NCBI GenBank assembly: GCA_029027985.1
Contig: CP119076.1
Span: 2,912,422 to 2,976,421, forward strand
Origin: Klebsiella aerogenes
GTDB taxonomy: Bacteria > Pseudomonadota > Gammaproteobacteria > Enterobacterales > Enterobacteriaceae
Reading direction: 5' to 3'
Length of the DNA stretch: 64,000 bases
This document shows, piece by piece, positions 39,949 through 48,875 of this stretch. The notes beneath the pieces were generated by a model, which ran no database searches, was not told the origin of the DNA, and saw only the letters and a list, made by a program, of their open reading frames with translations. The translations under genes and the position numbers were made by a program. How positions within the stretch are numbered: position 1 is the first letter of the stretch; each line of letters begins with the position of its first letter.

Positions 39949-39976
39949 AACCGGCGGTCATCGATCGCCGGTTTTC
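39949..39976 (+). terminator. comR terminator
   Basis: AACCGGCG (39949-39956) pairs with CGCCGGTT (39966-39973), followed by TTCTC. It separates comR from the Fur-controlled iutA. Confidence 0.75.
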
Positions 39977-40042
39977 TCCCCCCTTTCTGCTATTTACCCT
40001 GACTTTCCTCAATGTTTTCATTTTGTTGATTTGTTGTAAATG

Positions 40043-40067
40043 ATATTGATAATGATAATCAATATGT
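40043..40067. promoter_or_regulatory. Two overlapping Fur boxes upstream of iutA
   Basis: GATAATGATAATCAATATG (40049-40067) matches 17 of 19 positions of the Fur consensus. A second box offset by 6 bases (40043-40061) matches 16 of 19. The arrangement suits cooperative Fur repression under iron-replete conditions. Confidence 0.85.
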
Positions 40068-40174
40068 GCAAAATTCGCATTTGTCTTTCTATGTATTTCA
40101 CGCTGTAACAGCCGCGCCTGCGTCTGAAAAAAATAACAACAGTAATTGCCGTTAACTCATATCAAGGAATGCGA

Positions 40175-42364
40175 ATGAACAAGCGCCTCTGGCTGCTCAA
40201 TCCTCTGCTGCTGGCCACCACCCTGCCCACCTTTACCGCGCTGGCCGCCGACGACGACAATATTGTCGTCAGCGCCAACCGTAACCACCGTACCGTTGCC
40301 GACATGGCGCAAACGACCTGGGTCATTGAAGGCCAGGAAATTGAACAACAGGTTCAGGGCGGGAAAGAATTTAAAGATGTTCTGGCTCAGTTAATCCCCG
40401 GAATCGACGTCAGCAGCCAGGGGCGCACTAACTACGGAATGAACATGCGCGGGCGCGCCATTGTGGTACTCATCGACGGCGTGCGTCTTAACTCATCACG
40501 CACCGATAGCCGCCAGCTCGATGCTATCGATCCGTTCAACATTGAACATATTGAAGTCATCTCCGGCGCCACCTCGCTGTACGGCGGCGGCAGCACCGGC
40601 GGTTTGATTAATATCGTCACCAAAAAAGGTCAGCAAGACCGGCAGGTAGATTTAGAACTCGGCGGCAAAACCGGCTTCGCCAATAGCAACGATCATGACG
40701 AACGGGTGGCGGTAGCCGTCAGCGGCGGAACCGATCACGCTTCTGGCCGTTTGTCGGTGGCGTATCAGCGTTTTGGCGGCTGGTACGACGGCAACAACGA
40801 TGCGCTGATCCTCGATAACACGCAAACCGGTCTGCAGCACTCCGACCGCCTCGATGTGATGGGAACCGGCACCATCGAAATCGATGACCAGCGCCAGCTC
40901 CAGCTGGTCACCCAGTACTATAAAAGCCAGGGCGATGACTACGGCCTAAACCTCGGCAAGGATATGTCGGCGGTGTTAGGAGAAAGCAAAGCCTGGACCT
41001 CCGATGGACTCAACTCAGATCGCGTTCCCGGCACCGAACGCCATCTGATCAGCCTGCAATACTCCGATGCCGACTTTTTCGGTCAGAATCTGGTCACTCA
41101 GATCTACTATCGCGACGAGTCGCTTACCTTCTATCCCTTCCCTGCCTTGAGTAAGGGACAGATCAGTAGCTTTTCCGCGTCAAAACAGGATACCGATCAG
41201 TACGGCGCCAAAATCACCTTCAACAGCCAACCGCTGGCGGGATGGGATCTGACCTGGGGCGTCGACGCCGACCACGAGACCTTTAACTCTGACCAGATGT
41301 TCTTCGACCTGGATAAAGCGATGGCTTCCGGCGGCCTGAACAACCAATCAGCCTATACCACCGGGCGTTATCCGGGCTACAGCATCACCAACCTCGCGCC
41401 ATTCCTGCAAAGTAGCTACGATCTGAATGACCTCTTCACCCTCAGCGGCGGGGTGCGTTATCAGTGGACCGAAAACCGGGTCGATGATTTTGTCGGCTAC
41501 GCACAGCAACAGGATGTCGCCAAAGGGAAATACCAGTCGGCGGACGCCATTCCGGGCGGCAATATCGATTATGATAATTTCCTGTTCAACGCCGGGATCG
41601 TCGCCCACATCGCCGAACGCCAGCAGACCTGGTTTAACTTCTCGCAGGGCGTCGAATTACCGGATCCAGGAAAATATTACGGTATTGGCAACTATGGCGC
41701 CGCGGTTAACGGCCATCTGCCGCTGGTATCCAGCGTTAACGTCGGCGACTCGCCACTGCAGGGCATCAAGGTTAACTCCTGGGAATTGGGTTGGCGCTAC
41801 ACCGGTGACAACCTGCGCACTCAGCTGGCCGCTTACTACTCAACATCCGATAAAACCATCGTCGTGAATCGCAGCGATATGACTATCGATGTGAAATCGG
41901 ATAAGCGACGTATCTACGGCATGGAAGGCGCAGTGGACTACTTCGTGCCTGATAGTGACTGGAGCCTGGGCGCTAACTTCAACGTACTGAAATCAGAAGT
42001 TAAAACCGATGGCCGCTGGCAGAAGTGGGACGTCACCCTGGCATCGCCATCAAAAGCCACCGCGTGGGTCGGCTGGGCGCCGGATCCATGGTCGCTGCGC
42101 GTGCAAAGCCAGCAGGTATTTGATTTAAGCGATGCCAGCGGTAATAAACTTGATGGTTACAATACCGTCGACTTTATCGGCAGCTACCTGCTTCCGGTGG
42201 GTAAACTGACCTTCAGTATCGAGAACCTGCTGAACGAAGATTACGTCACCATCTGGGGACAGCGCGCGCCGCTGCTGTATAGCCCAACTTACGGTAGCGC
42301 CGGGCTGTACGAATACAAAGGCCGCGGCCGGACCTTCGGCCTGAACTACGCGTTAACGTTCTGA
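40175..42364 (+). CDS. iutA: TonB-dependent receptor, aerobactin receptor IutA family
   Basis: The 729-residue outer-membrane receptor has a signal peptide (cleavage near ALA-AD, about 25), a TonB box IVVSANR (30-36), a plug domain with GGGSTGGLINIVTKKG, and a beta barrel ending in a C-terminal Phe. It aligns along its length with plasmid-borne E. coli IutA (clear but diverged), so ferric aerobactin or a related hydroxamate is likely. The ATG at 40175 has AAGGA 6 bases ahead; an ATG at 40169 is too close to it. No iucABCD genes are in the window. Fur boxes lie upstream. Confidence 0.85.
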   Translation: MNKRLWLLNPLLLATTLPTFTALAADDDNIVVSANRNHRTVADMAQTTWVIEGQEIEQQVQGGKEFKDVLAQLIPGIDVSSQGRTNYGMNMRGRAIVVLIDGVRLNSSRTDSRQLDAIDPFNIEHIEVISGATSLYGGGSTGGLINIVTKKGQQDRQVDLELGGKTGFANSNDHDERVAVAVSGGTDHASGRLSVAYQRFGGWYDGNNDALILDNTQTGLQHSDRLDVMGTGTIEIDDQRQLQLVTQYYKSQGDDYGLNLGKDMSAVLGESKAWTSDGLNSDRVPGTERHLISLQYSDADFFGQNLVTQIYYRDESLTFYPFPALSKGQISSFSASKQDTDQYGAKITFNSQPLAGWDLTWGVDADHETFNSDQMFFDLDKAMASGGLNNQSAYTTGRYPGYSITNLAPFLQSSYDLNDLFTLSGGVRYQWTENRVDDFVGYAQQQDVAKGKYQSADAIPGGNIDYDNFLFNAGIVAHIAERQQTWFNFSQGVELPDPGKYYGIGNYGAAVNGHLPLVSSVNVGDSPLQGIKVNSWELGWRYTGDNLRTQLAAYYSTSDKTIVVNRSDMTIDVKSDKRRIYGMEGAVDYFVPDSDWSLGANFNVLKSEVKTDGRWQKWDVTLASPSKATAWVGWAPDPWSLRVQSQQVFDLSDASGNKLDGYNTVDFIGSYLLPVGKLTFSIENLLNEDYVTIWGQRAPLLYSPTYGSAGLYEYKGRGRTFGLNYALTF

Positions 42365-42371
42365 TAAAAAA

Positions 42372-42398
42372 GCCCCTCAGCCTGAGTGATTGAGGGGC
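42372..42398 (-). terminator. Terminator between iutA and ycfJ
   Basis: GCCCCTCA (42372-42379) pairs with TGAGGGGC (42391-42398). On the minus strand a T run follows (plus A6 at 42366-42371), ending ycfJ. It may also end iutA. Confidence 0.8.
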
Positions 42399-42424
42399 GA
42401 ATTATTTAGGGTATAAACGCTTTT

Positions 42425-42964
42425 TTAGGCTTTGTTATTCAGAATCAACTGGCCGTTGCTATCCAACGGGATTTGCGCGCCCGGTTGATGATCCATGCGA
42501 ATTTTGCCCTGTTGGTCGCCGATTTTATAAGTGACGTCGTAACCGAGCATTTTATCTGACTTGTCGTATACCGTCTTACAGCGCTGCTGGGTGGTGGTAT
42601 AGGTGTCACCTTCCTGCATAGAGCCCTGAATCTGGTTACCCGCATAGCCGCCGCCTAATGCGCCAACAACCGTTGCGACGCTACGTCCGCGACCGCCGCC
42701 AAACTGATGGCCAATCACCCCGCCCGCCACCGCGCCGAGAACGGATCCGGCGATACGGTTTTCATCCTGCACCGGACGACGGTGAGTCACGGTCACGTTA
42801 CGGCACTCCTTACGCGGCGTTTTTATGCTTTCTTTTATCGGCGTACTGGACACCACTTGCGCATATTGCGGGCCACGATCGAATACATTGAGACCGGCGA
42901 CGGCAGCGACGCCCAGCGCAGCGGCTACGCCAATCCCAATACCCGCCAACATTGATTTATTCAC
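42425..42964 (-). CDS. ycfJ: YcfJ, glycine-zipper outer-membrane-associated protein
   Basis: The 179-residue protein matches E. coli YcfJ almost throughout. It has an N-terminal hydrophobic segment, a glycine-zipper stretch (GSVLGAVAGGVIGHQFGGGRG, about 73-93) that may insert in membranes, and a C-terminal domain with two Cys. Its function is not established; it has been linked to biofilm and stress in E. coli. It lies between the iutA terminator and ndh. Confidence 0.92.
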   Translation of the reverse strand: MNKSMLAGIGIGVAAALGVAAVAGLNVFDRGPQYAQVVSSTPIKESIKTPRKECRNVTVTHRRPVQDENRIAGSVLGAVAGGVIGHQFGGGRGRSVATVVGALGGGYAGNQIQGSMQEGDTYTTTQQRCKTVYDKSDKMLGYDVTYKIGDQQGKIRMDHQPGAQIPLDSNGQLILNNKA

Positions 42965-43128
42965 GGGAGTTCCTCCTTCATTGCTGTTACTAGCAATTCT
43001 GCGTGCTGGTTAGGGGGTATGCAAATCAGAAAGCGGATGAAAAATGCGGGAACATACGGCAAATCAATGGGATTCAGAGGATTCTGAACAGGGATTCGTG
43101 GTTCTGGTAGAAGGATATGCTGTGTTTT

Positions 43129-43159
43129 CCCGGATAGCCTCACAATGACGCTATCCGGG
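43129..43159. other. Stem-loop after ndh
   Basis: CCCGGATAGC (43129-43138) and GCTATCCGGG (43150-43159) form a perfect 10-bp stem just past the ndh stop. There is no T run in the ndh direction, so it resembles a REP-like stabiliser more than a terminator. Confidence 0.55.
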
Positions 43160-43170
43160 ACAATCGGGAC

Positions 43171-44475
43171 TTAGTGCAGCTTCAGGCGCGGACGAATAAT
43201 ACGGTTAATACGTCCTACCAGCATCATTAGGCCGGTTTTAAAGTAACCATGCAGCGCAATCTGGTGCATACGGTACAGCGAGATATAGACGAAGCGCGCA
43301 ATACGCCCTTCCACCATCATCGAGCCGCGCATCAGGTTGCCCATCAGGCTACCGACGGTGGAGTAGTTGGAGAGCGACACCAACGAGCCGTGGTCTTTAT
43401 AGACGTACGGTTTCAGCGCCTTGCCTTTCATCTGCGCCAGGATGTTATTCAGCGCGCAGGTCGCCATCTGGTGCGCCGCCTGGGCGCGTGGAGGCACGAA
43501 ACCGCCTTCCGGACGAGCGCAAGAGGCGCAGTCGCCAATGGCATAGATATCCGGGTCCAGCGTGGTCTGCAGCGTCGGCTCGACGACCAGTTGGTTAATA
43601 CGGTTGGTTTCCAGACCGCCAATCTCTTTCATAAAGTCAGGCGCTTTGATACCCGCCGCCCACACCATCAGATCGGCATCAATAAACTGCCCGTCTTTGG
43701 TATGCAGGCCATTGACGTCAGCACTGGTGACCATGGTTTGCGTCAGAACGCGAACGCCAAGTTTGGTCAGTTCATTGTGCGCAGCGCCGGAAATGCGCGG
43801 CGGCAGCGCCGGCAGAATACGTTCGCCGGCTTCAACCAGCGTCACGTTCAGCGCTTCGTTGGTCAGCCCTTTATAGCCGTAGCTGTGCAACTGTTTAACC
43901 GCATTGTGCAGTTCAGCGGAGAGCTCAACGCCGGTTGCCCCGCCGCCGACGATAGCAATGTTCACCTTACCATTCGCGCCGAGGTTCGCAGAATATTTCA
44001 GGAACAGGTTGAGCATTTCCTGATGGAAACGACGTGCCTGATGCGGGTTATCGAGGAAAATGCAGTTTTCCTTCACGCCCGGGGTGTTAAAGTCGTTGGA
44101 AGTACTCCCCAGCGCCATCACCAGCGTGTCATACGGCAGTTTACGTTCGGCGACCAGCAGTTCGCCTTTCTCATTACGCAGCTCCGCCAGAGAGATGGTT
44201 TTACCTTCGCGATTGATATCAACCACCGAGCCCAGCTGGAACTGGAATCCATGATTGCGCGCATGCGCCAGATAGCTCAGCGCATCAACGCCTTCATCAA
44301 GAGAACCGGTTGCCACTTCATGCAGCAGCGGTTTCCACAGATGGCTGTGATTGCGATCCACCAGCGTAATTTTCGCTTTTTTATGACGGCCCAGTTTTCT
44401 ACCCAACTGAGTGGCCAGTTCCAATCCGCCGGCGCCACCGCCCACAATAACGATTCTTTTCAATGGCGTAGTCAC
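43171..44475 (-). CDS. ndh: NADH dehydrogenase II
   Basis: Ndh is a non-proton-pumping NADH:quinone oxidoreductase on the inner face of the membrane. The 434-residue FAD protein has the dinucleotide motifs [10 protein letters not shown] (12-21) and [13 protein letters not shown] (about 175-187), and GDCASC in the FAD-binding region. A C-terminal amphipathic region docks to the membrane. A perfect FNR site upstream predicts anaerobic repression, as in E. coli. Confidence 0.97.
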   Translation of the reverse strand: MTTPLKRIVIVGGGAGGLELATQLGRKLGRHKKAKITLVDRNHSHLWKPLLHEVATGSLDEGVDALSYLAHARNHGFQFQLGSVVDINREGKTISLAELRNEKGELLVAERKLPYDTLVMALGSTSNDFNTPGVKENCIFLDNPHQARRFHQEMLNLFLKYSANLGANGKVNIAIVGGGATGVELSAELHNAVKQLHSYGYKGLTNEALNVTLVEAGERILPALPPRISGAAHNELTKLGVRVLTQTMVTSADVNGLHTKDGQFIDADLMVWAAGIKAPDFMKEIGGLETNRINQLVVEPTLQTTLDPDIYAIGDCASCARPEGGFVPPRAQAAHQMATCALNNILAQMKGKALKPYVYKDHGSLVSLSNYSTVGSLMGNLMRGSMMVEGRIARFVYISLYRMHQIALHGYFKTGLMMLVGRINRIIRPRLKLH

Positions 44476-44574
44476 GAGACCCCCTAAAATTATTAACCAA
44501 TTGTTAATTAAAAGTTATTCAAATAGCTCTTAGTTAACAATAGGTTGCAGTAATGAAACCATTCAGCAAGACCG

Positions 44575-44623
44575 AGAATATCATGAACGGAACATTGGTC
44601 ATACCAAAATTGATATGCATCAA
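44575..44623 (-). promoter_or_regulatory. ndh promoter with a perfect FNR site
   Basis: TTGATATGCATCAA (44610-44623) is a perfect FNR palindrome (TTGAT-N4-ATCAA). A -10-like TATTCT (44575-44580, minus strand) places the FNR centre about 50 bases upstream of the start, as reported for E. coli ndh. Confidence 0.8.
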
Positions 44624-44667
44624 GTTTTACCGCATATTTTTTAAACGGACAATGCCATTATGGACAA

Positions 44668-44698
44668 GAAAAAACCCGCGGCGTTGACACGCAGCGGG
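44668..44698 (-). terminator. Terminator of the hinT-ycfP gene series
   Basis: On the minus strand CCCGC...GCGGG closes a larger loop, followed by TTTTTTCTTG (plus A run 44669-44674), 23 bases past the ycfP stop. Confidence 0.7.
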
Positions 44699-44721
44699 CG
44701 AGTGCCGGGAGGGAACCGCGG

Positions 44722-45264
44722 TTAGCCGAGGGTCTTAAACGCTTTGATTCGCTGTAGATGCGGTGAGATGTTTTTAAACTTGTGCGTTTGCACTTCGTCC
44801 CAGATGATTTCGTAGTAGTGATGCAGTAATTCCGCCGAGCGCTGGCTATTCAGCGCTTCATCCTGACGTGACAGCATCACCAGGCAACGATCGCGGTTCT
44901 TTTCGCGGAAGTTGTTTACGCACTTAGTGGCGATATCCTGGTACTCTTCCGGCCGGTCGATTTTTCCTTCCATGTTCTCATAAGGGAACAGATTCGGGTT
45001 GAACACAGCCTGGCGAATATCGCAAAGGAAACCGATTCTTTCCGCCCAGTAGCCGCCTAATCCGACGCCGCAGATCAGCGGCCGATCGTCGGCATTGAGC
45101 TGCAGCATCTTGTCGACTTCCTTCAACAAATGCTGCATATCATGTTTTGGATGGAGCGTACTGTAGCTTATCAACCGCACATCAGGGTCGATAAACTGCA
45201 GCTGCAGCACCTTTTCATGGTTACCGGGGCTGTTAGAGTCAAAACCGTGTAAATAGATAATCAT
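44722..45264 (-). CDS. ycfP: YcfP, UPF0227 alpha/beta-hydrolase-like protein
   Basis: The 180-residue protein matches E. coli YcfP. It has an alpha/beta-hydrolase look: the start [11 protein letters not shown], and [13 protein letters not shown] where a nucleophile elbow would be. The usual Ser position is not a classic GxSxG, so catalysis is uncertain. The start at 45264 restores the family N-terminus. It follows nagZ by 36 bases. Confidence 0.9.
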   Translation of the reverse strand: MIIYLHGFDSNSPGNHEKVLQLQFIDPDVRLISYSTLHPKHDMQHLLKEVDKMLQLNADDRPLICGVGLGGYWAERIGFLCDIRQAVFNPNLFPYENMEGKIDRPEEYQDIATKCVNNFREKNRDRCLVMLSRQDEALNSQRSAELLHHYYEIIWDEVQTHKFKNISPHLQRIKAFKTLG

Positions 45265-45300
45265 CGTATCCTCACCAGACAACAACGCCCTTCAGGTTAA

Positions 45301-46323
45301 TTACGCAGACTTCGCGTCTTGCCAACGCGCATGGAGCTGCTCCAGTTGTGCGCTGACCGTCTGCCAACGAGCGGAATCTCGCAGTTCCTGACGGGTAAAT
45401 GAACCTTTATGATACAATTTTGTAACACGCTCTGCTTTGATCGGGGACAGGTTATCCAACACGCTGACCGCGCCTTTACGATTATTGCAGACCAGGATCA
45501 TATCGCAACCGGCATCGAGCGATGCCTGCCCGCGTTCAGCATAACTGCCCATGATCGCCGCCCCTTCCATCGACAGATCGTCTGAGAAGATGACCCCATC
45601 AAAACCCAGTTCGCCGCGTAATACGGTTTTGAGCCAGTATTCTGACCCGCTGGCCGGACGCGGATCAAGGTCGGTGTAAATCACATGCGCTGGCATAATC
45701 GCATCCAGACGCTGTTCGTTGATCAGGGTCTTAAACACCGCCATGTCTTTGGCGCGGATCTCCGCCGCCGGGCGGGGATCAAACGGGGTTTCTTTATGCG
45801 AATCCGCCGTGACGGCACCGTGGCCCGGGAAGTGCTTACCGGTCGTTTTCATGCCCGCGGCATGCATACCGTCGATGAAGTGTCGCGCCATGATCAGCGC
45901 CTTTTGCGGATCCTCGTGGTAGGAACGCTCGCCAATGGCGGCGCTAATATGACCGACATCCAGTACCGGCGCGAAGCTGATATCAATATCCATGGCAATC
46001 ATCTCGCTGGCCATCAGCCAACCGGCCTCAGCAGCCAGCTTACCGCCCTCTTCCATTCCCAACAACGCGGCAAAAGACTGTGCGGCCGGCAAACGGGTAA
46101 AACCGTCGCGGAAGCGCTGCACGCGCCCGCCTTCCTGATCCACCGCCACCACCAGGTGATTACGCGAGGCCTCGCGGATTTGCCGTACCAGTTCACGCAA
46201 CTGCGCCGGATCGTGGTAGTTGCGGGTAAACAGAATTAAGCCGCCAACCAAAGGATGAGCCAGAATCTCACGCTCTTCCGCATCCAGTTCAAAACCTTCG
46301 ACATCCAACATTACCGGACCCAC
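45301..46323 (-). CDS. nagZ: Beta-N-acetylglucosaminidase NagZ
   Basis: NagZ removes GlcNAc from anhydro-muropeptides during cell-wall recycling, which influences AmpC induction through AmpR. The 340-residue GH3 enzyme has the [18 protein letters not shown] loop with its catalytic His, and the nucleophile Asp in [11 protein letters not shown]. Freed GlcNAc is phosphorylated by NagK, also encoded in this window. It lies between thiK and ycfP. Confidence 0.97.
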   Translation of the reverse strand: MGPVMLDVEGFELDAEEREILAHPLVGGLILFTRNYHDPAQLRELVRQIREASRNHLVVAVDQEGGRVQRFRDGFTRLPAAQSFAALLGMEEGGKLAAEAGWLMASEMIAMDIDISFAPVLDVGHISAAIGERSYHEDPQKALIMARHFIDGMHAAGMKTTGKHFPGHGAVTADSHKETPFDPRPAAEIRAKDMAVFKTLINEQRLDAIMPAHVIYTDLDPRPASGSEYWLKTVLRGELGFDGVIFSDDLSMEGAAIMGSYAERGQASLDAGCDMILVCNNRKGAVSVLDNLSPIKAERVTKLYHKGSFTRQELRDSARWQTVSAQLEQLHARWQDAKSA

Positions 46324-46334
46324 ACTGACCTCTC

Positions 46335-47162
46335 TTATCCTTTATTTTCTCTGTCTAACTGACGCCAGGCCGCCTCCGCCAGCGCGATAAATTGCCTGTC
46401 GCCGCTCTGCTGCCAGCGCCGCTCATACCAGCCCGCCATCAGCAACAGTACCCATGGCCGCCAGCGTTGTATTTGCCGCCACAGCTGACATTCATCGAGA
46501 TGCGCCAGCCGTGAATATTCTTTTACCAACCGACGACGCTCTGCGGTATCGCACCATACTGCAGCCAGCTCCAGCGCGATATCGCCATCACCGGCATACT
46601 CCCAGTCGATCAACCGCAGACCGGCGTCACTATGAATAATATTACCGGCATGGACGTCCATATGCAGCGGCGCCAGACGCAGCGGTTGCGGCTCCCGCTG
46701 GCGCAACAAACGTTGATGCCAGCGTAGCCAGATAACCGTGCGCCGGGCCGGGTCGCTCTGCTGCCAGTACAGCTCAAGCAATGGCGCCAGCGCAATACGC
46801 CAGCCAAAACGCGACTGCTGATGCAGATGATACAATAACCCGGCCAACGACAGGCACTCCGGCAGCGCGCTTTTCACTTCACCTGCACAATACTCCACCA
46901 CCATCCAGCGCGGCGAAAAGAAAACCGGCGCGGGCGAAAGCGTCGCGGGAAGTCGGCATAGCGCGTGGTACTGACGAAGGAAATGGCTGAGCGGCGCTTG
47001 CGGGTCATGCGGCTGGCGCAGTACCCGCCGCTGGACGCCGTCGCTGATAATGCAACTGCCGCCGCTCAGCCCCTTTTCGGTCAGCGCGGCGACCGGTGAA
47101 TAGCGAGGGAAAAAGCGCGACAGGAGTTCGTCGCGCGTAAGCTTATTGTTGCTGAACTGCAC
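46335..47162 (-). CDS. thiK: Thiamine kinase
   Basis: ThiK (YcfN) phosphorylates salvaged thiamine to thiamine monophosphate. The 275-residue protein has the APH/choline-kinase fold with the catalytic loop [13 protein letters not shown] and the metal-binding LIDWEYAG. Its start overlaps the lpoB end by 20 bases, and nagZ follows after 11 bases. Confidence 0.93.
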   Translation of the reverse strand: MQFSNNKLTRDELLSRFFPRYSPVAALTEKGLSGGSCIISDGVQRRVLRQPHDPQAPLSHFLRQYHALCRLPATLSPAPVFFSPRWMVVEYCAGEVKSALPECLSLAGLLYHLHQQSRFGWRIALAPLLELYWQQSDPARRTVIWLRWHQRLLRQREPQPLRLAPLHMDVHAGNIIHSDAGLRLIDWEYAGDGDIALELAAVWCDTAERRRLVKEYSRLAHLDECQLWRQIQRWRPWVLLLMAGWYERRWQQSGDRQFIALAEAAWRQLDRENKG

Positions 47163-47790
47163 CTTTGCCCGACCAGATAATCTCGCCGGACTGTACCAGC
47201 ATCAATTGCATTTTCAGCTCCGGCGAATTGACGTTGCCGGTAGCATTAGAGTACAGCACATACTGGGCGCCAACGGTACGCGCGATGCCCATCGCTTTGC
47301 TACGGCTGCCGAGGCTATCCTGCGGCGACAGGCCCAACTGCTGTTTAGCTACAGAGAGCTGCTGGGAAGACACCAGGGTAAACTTGCCATTGCCCGCCAG
47401 CGCATTACGCAGCGCGGCAGTGGCTTCAGCGGCATTCAGCGAACCATTGGTGCGGTTGTTGACACTATCAACCAGCAGAATGCTACCCGCCGTCACGCCG
47501 CCCGCTTGCAGCATCTGGCCGACCATCGGTTGTACCGCGACTTCCCAATTGTAGTGACGAACGCGCGGCGCAGGTTGAGATGGCTGCGACGGCTGCTCGC
47601 CGCCGTGCTCAATCGGCCCTGGTTGCGTTGGTACCGTCGGGACGGAAGGAACCGTTGGCAACGGCTGCGCCGGTTGTTCCGGTTTCGGCTTCGCCTCCTC
47701 GACTGGCGCGGGCTCATTACGTTGACCCACACAGCCAGCCAGGAATATCGCCAGTGCTGTGATTAACGCATAGCGACACATTTTAATCAT
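47143..47790 (-). CDS. lpoB: PBP1B activator lipoprotein LpoB
   Basis: LpoB is an outer-membrane lipoprotein that reaches through the periplasm to activate penicillin-binding protein 1B. The 215-residue precursor has lipobox LAGC (Cys20), a proline-rich flexible linker (about 28-75, with [15 protein letters not shown]), and a C-terminal globular TolB-like domain. It overlaps thiK by 20 bases. Confidence 0.95.
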   Translation of the reverse strand: MIKMCRYALITALAIFLAGCVGQRNEPAPVEEAKPKPEQPAQPLPTVPSVPTVPTQPGPIEHGGEQPSQPSQPAPRVRHYNWEVAVQPMVGQMLQAGGVTAGSILLVDSVNNRTNGSLNAAEATAALRNALAGNGKFTLVSSQQLSVAKQQLGLSPQDSLGSRSKAMGIARTVGAQYVLYSNATGNVNSPELKMQLMLVQSGEIIWSGKGAVQQQ

Positions 47791-47802
47791 TATGATGACC
47801 TC

Positions 47803-48180
47803 TTACAGATAAAGATAAAGGCGGGCTTTGTGCGCCCCAAGGATATTGGCACTGCCGTAGAGCACGACCGATGAATGGGCAGGAACCGTCACGCTACGCG
47901 CGGGCTCCAGCGGATGCATCTCCAGACCACGGGCGTCATACCAGAAAAAGCGGTAGTGCACGGTAATGGGCTCTTGCCGTTCATTAAATAATCTTGAGGT
48001 GGCGGTCGCCTGAATTTCGGAAGCGGTGACCGATGGCGGATCGGCGCTGATGCCGGCCGCCAGCACGCTGGATTCCATCACCAGAGTCTGCTGTTCACTG
48101 ACCGGGATTTCCGGATGCGAGCCGCACCCGGCCAATAACGCCGCCGCGAGAATCAATACGCCTGAGTAAGCAGCGCGCAT
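47803..48180 (-). CDS. ycfL: YcfL lipoprotein
   Basis: The 125-residue protein has lipobox LLAGC (Cys19) and a beta-rich mature domain containing VHYRFFWYDARGLEM. It matches E. coli YcfL. Its function is unknown, but its position between hinT and lpoB suggests an envelope role. It follows hinT by 3 bases. Confidence 0.9.
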   Translation of the reverse strand: MRAAYSGVLILAAALLAGCGSHPEIPVSEQQTLVMESSVLAAGISADPPSVTASEIQATATSRLFNERQEPITVHYRFFWYDARGLEMHPLEPARSVTVPAHSSVVLYGSANILGAHKARLYLYL

Positions 48181-48183
48181 GAA

Positions 48184-48540
48184 TTAACCTTTATGCGCCA
48201 GCATCGGACCCAGCGGACGGCCGCCCAGCAGGTGCATATGAATATGGTAGACTTCCTGCCCGCCGTGGCGGTTGCAGTTGACGATAAGACGATAGCCATC
48301 GTCGGCAAGACCTTCATCACGGGCAATCTTCGCCGCGACGGTCATCATCCGCCCCAGCGCCAGTTCATGTTCGGTGGTGACATCGTTTACGGTGGGAATC
48401 AGGACATTCGGGATAATCAGAACATGGGTCGGCGCCTGCGGGGAGATATCGCGAAAGGCGGTCACTAGCTCATCCTGATAAACAATATCCGACGGAATTT
48501 CCCGACGAATAATTTTGCTGAAAATCGTTTCTTCTGCCAT
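48184..48540 (-). CDS. hinT: Purine nucleoside phosphoramidase HinT
   Basis: HinT hydrolyses AMP-linked phosphoramidates such as AMP-lysine. The 118-residue protein has the histidine triad HIHMHLLGG (His99, 101, 103) of the HIT family. It ends at LAHKG, one residue short of E. coli. It is the first gene of the series through ycfL, lpoB, thiK, nagZ and ycfP. Confidence 0.95.
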   Translation of the reverse strand: MAEETIFSKIIRREIPSDIVYQDELVTAFRDISPQAPTHVLIIPNVLIPTVNDVTTEHELALGRMMTVAAKIARDEGLADDGYRLIVNCNRHGGQEVYHIHMHLLGGRPLGPMLAHKG

Positions 48541-48875
48541 GACTGATTCCTTATTAGTTTTATACCGAGCCCCGGCCTGCCTCTGCAGATAAGCACGGAT
48601 GCGCAGGATCAGCTAAGAGTATGAGCGACTTCCTCCCTCTCTTTCAACCCGAATGCACTTTTTCTTATTCAACTATGTACTTAGCTGCTGACATAGCCAT
48701 CAGGTTCGACATTTATTTTTAGTCCTAAAAGCCATTTCAGCAACTTACTTTTATTTACATTCAAATATTAATGCGTATATTTCTCATTTGCATTCACATA
48801 TAGGCGTTTACTCGCTCTCAGACCGCCGTCGAGTCAGAACGGCAGCACATAATAATATCGTTCAATTAAGGGTTT
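48541..48875. other. hinT-fhuE divergent intergenic region
   Basis: No gene is visible in these 335 bases. The AT-rich part from about 48650 should hold both promoters. The sequence ATAATAATATCGTTCAAT (48849-48866) is only a weak Fur-box match. No other motif stood out. Confidence 0.4.
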
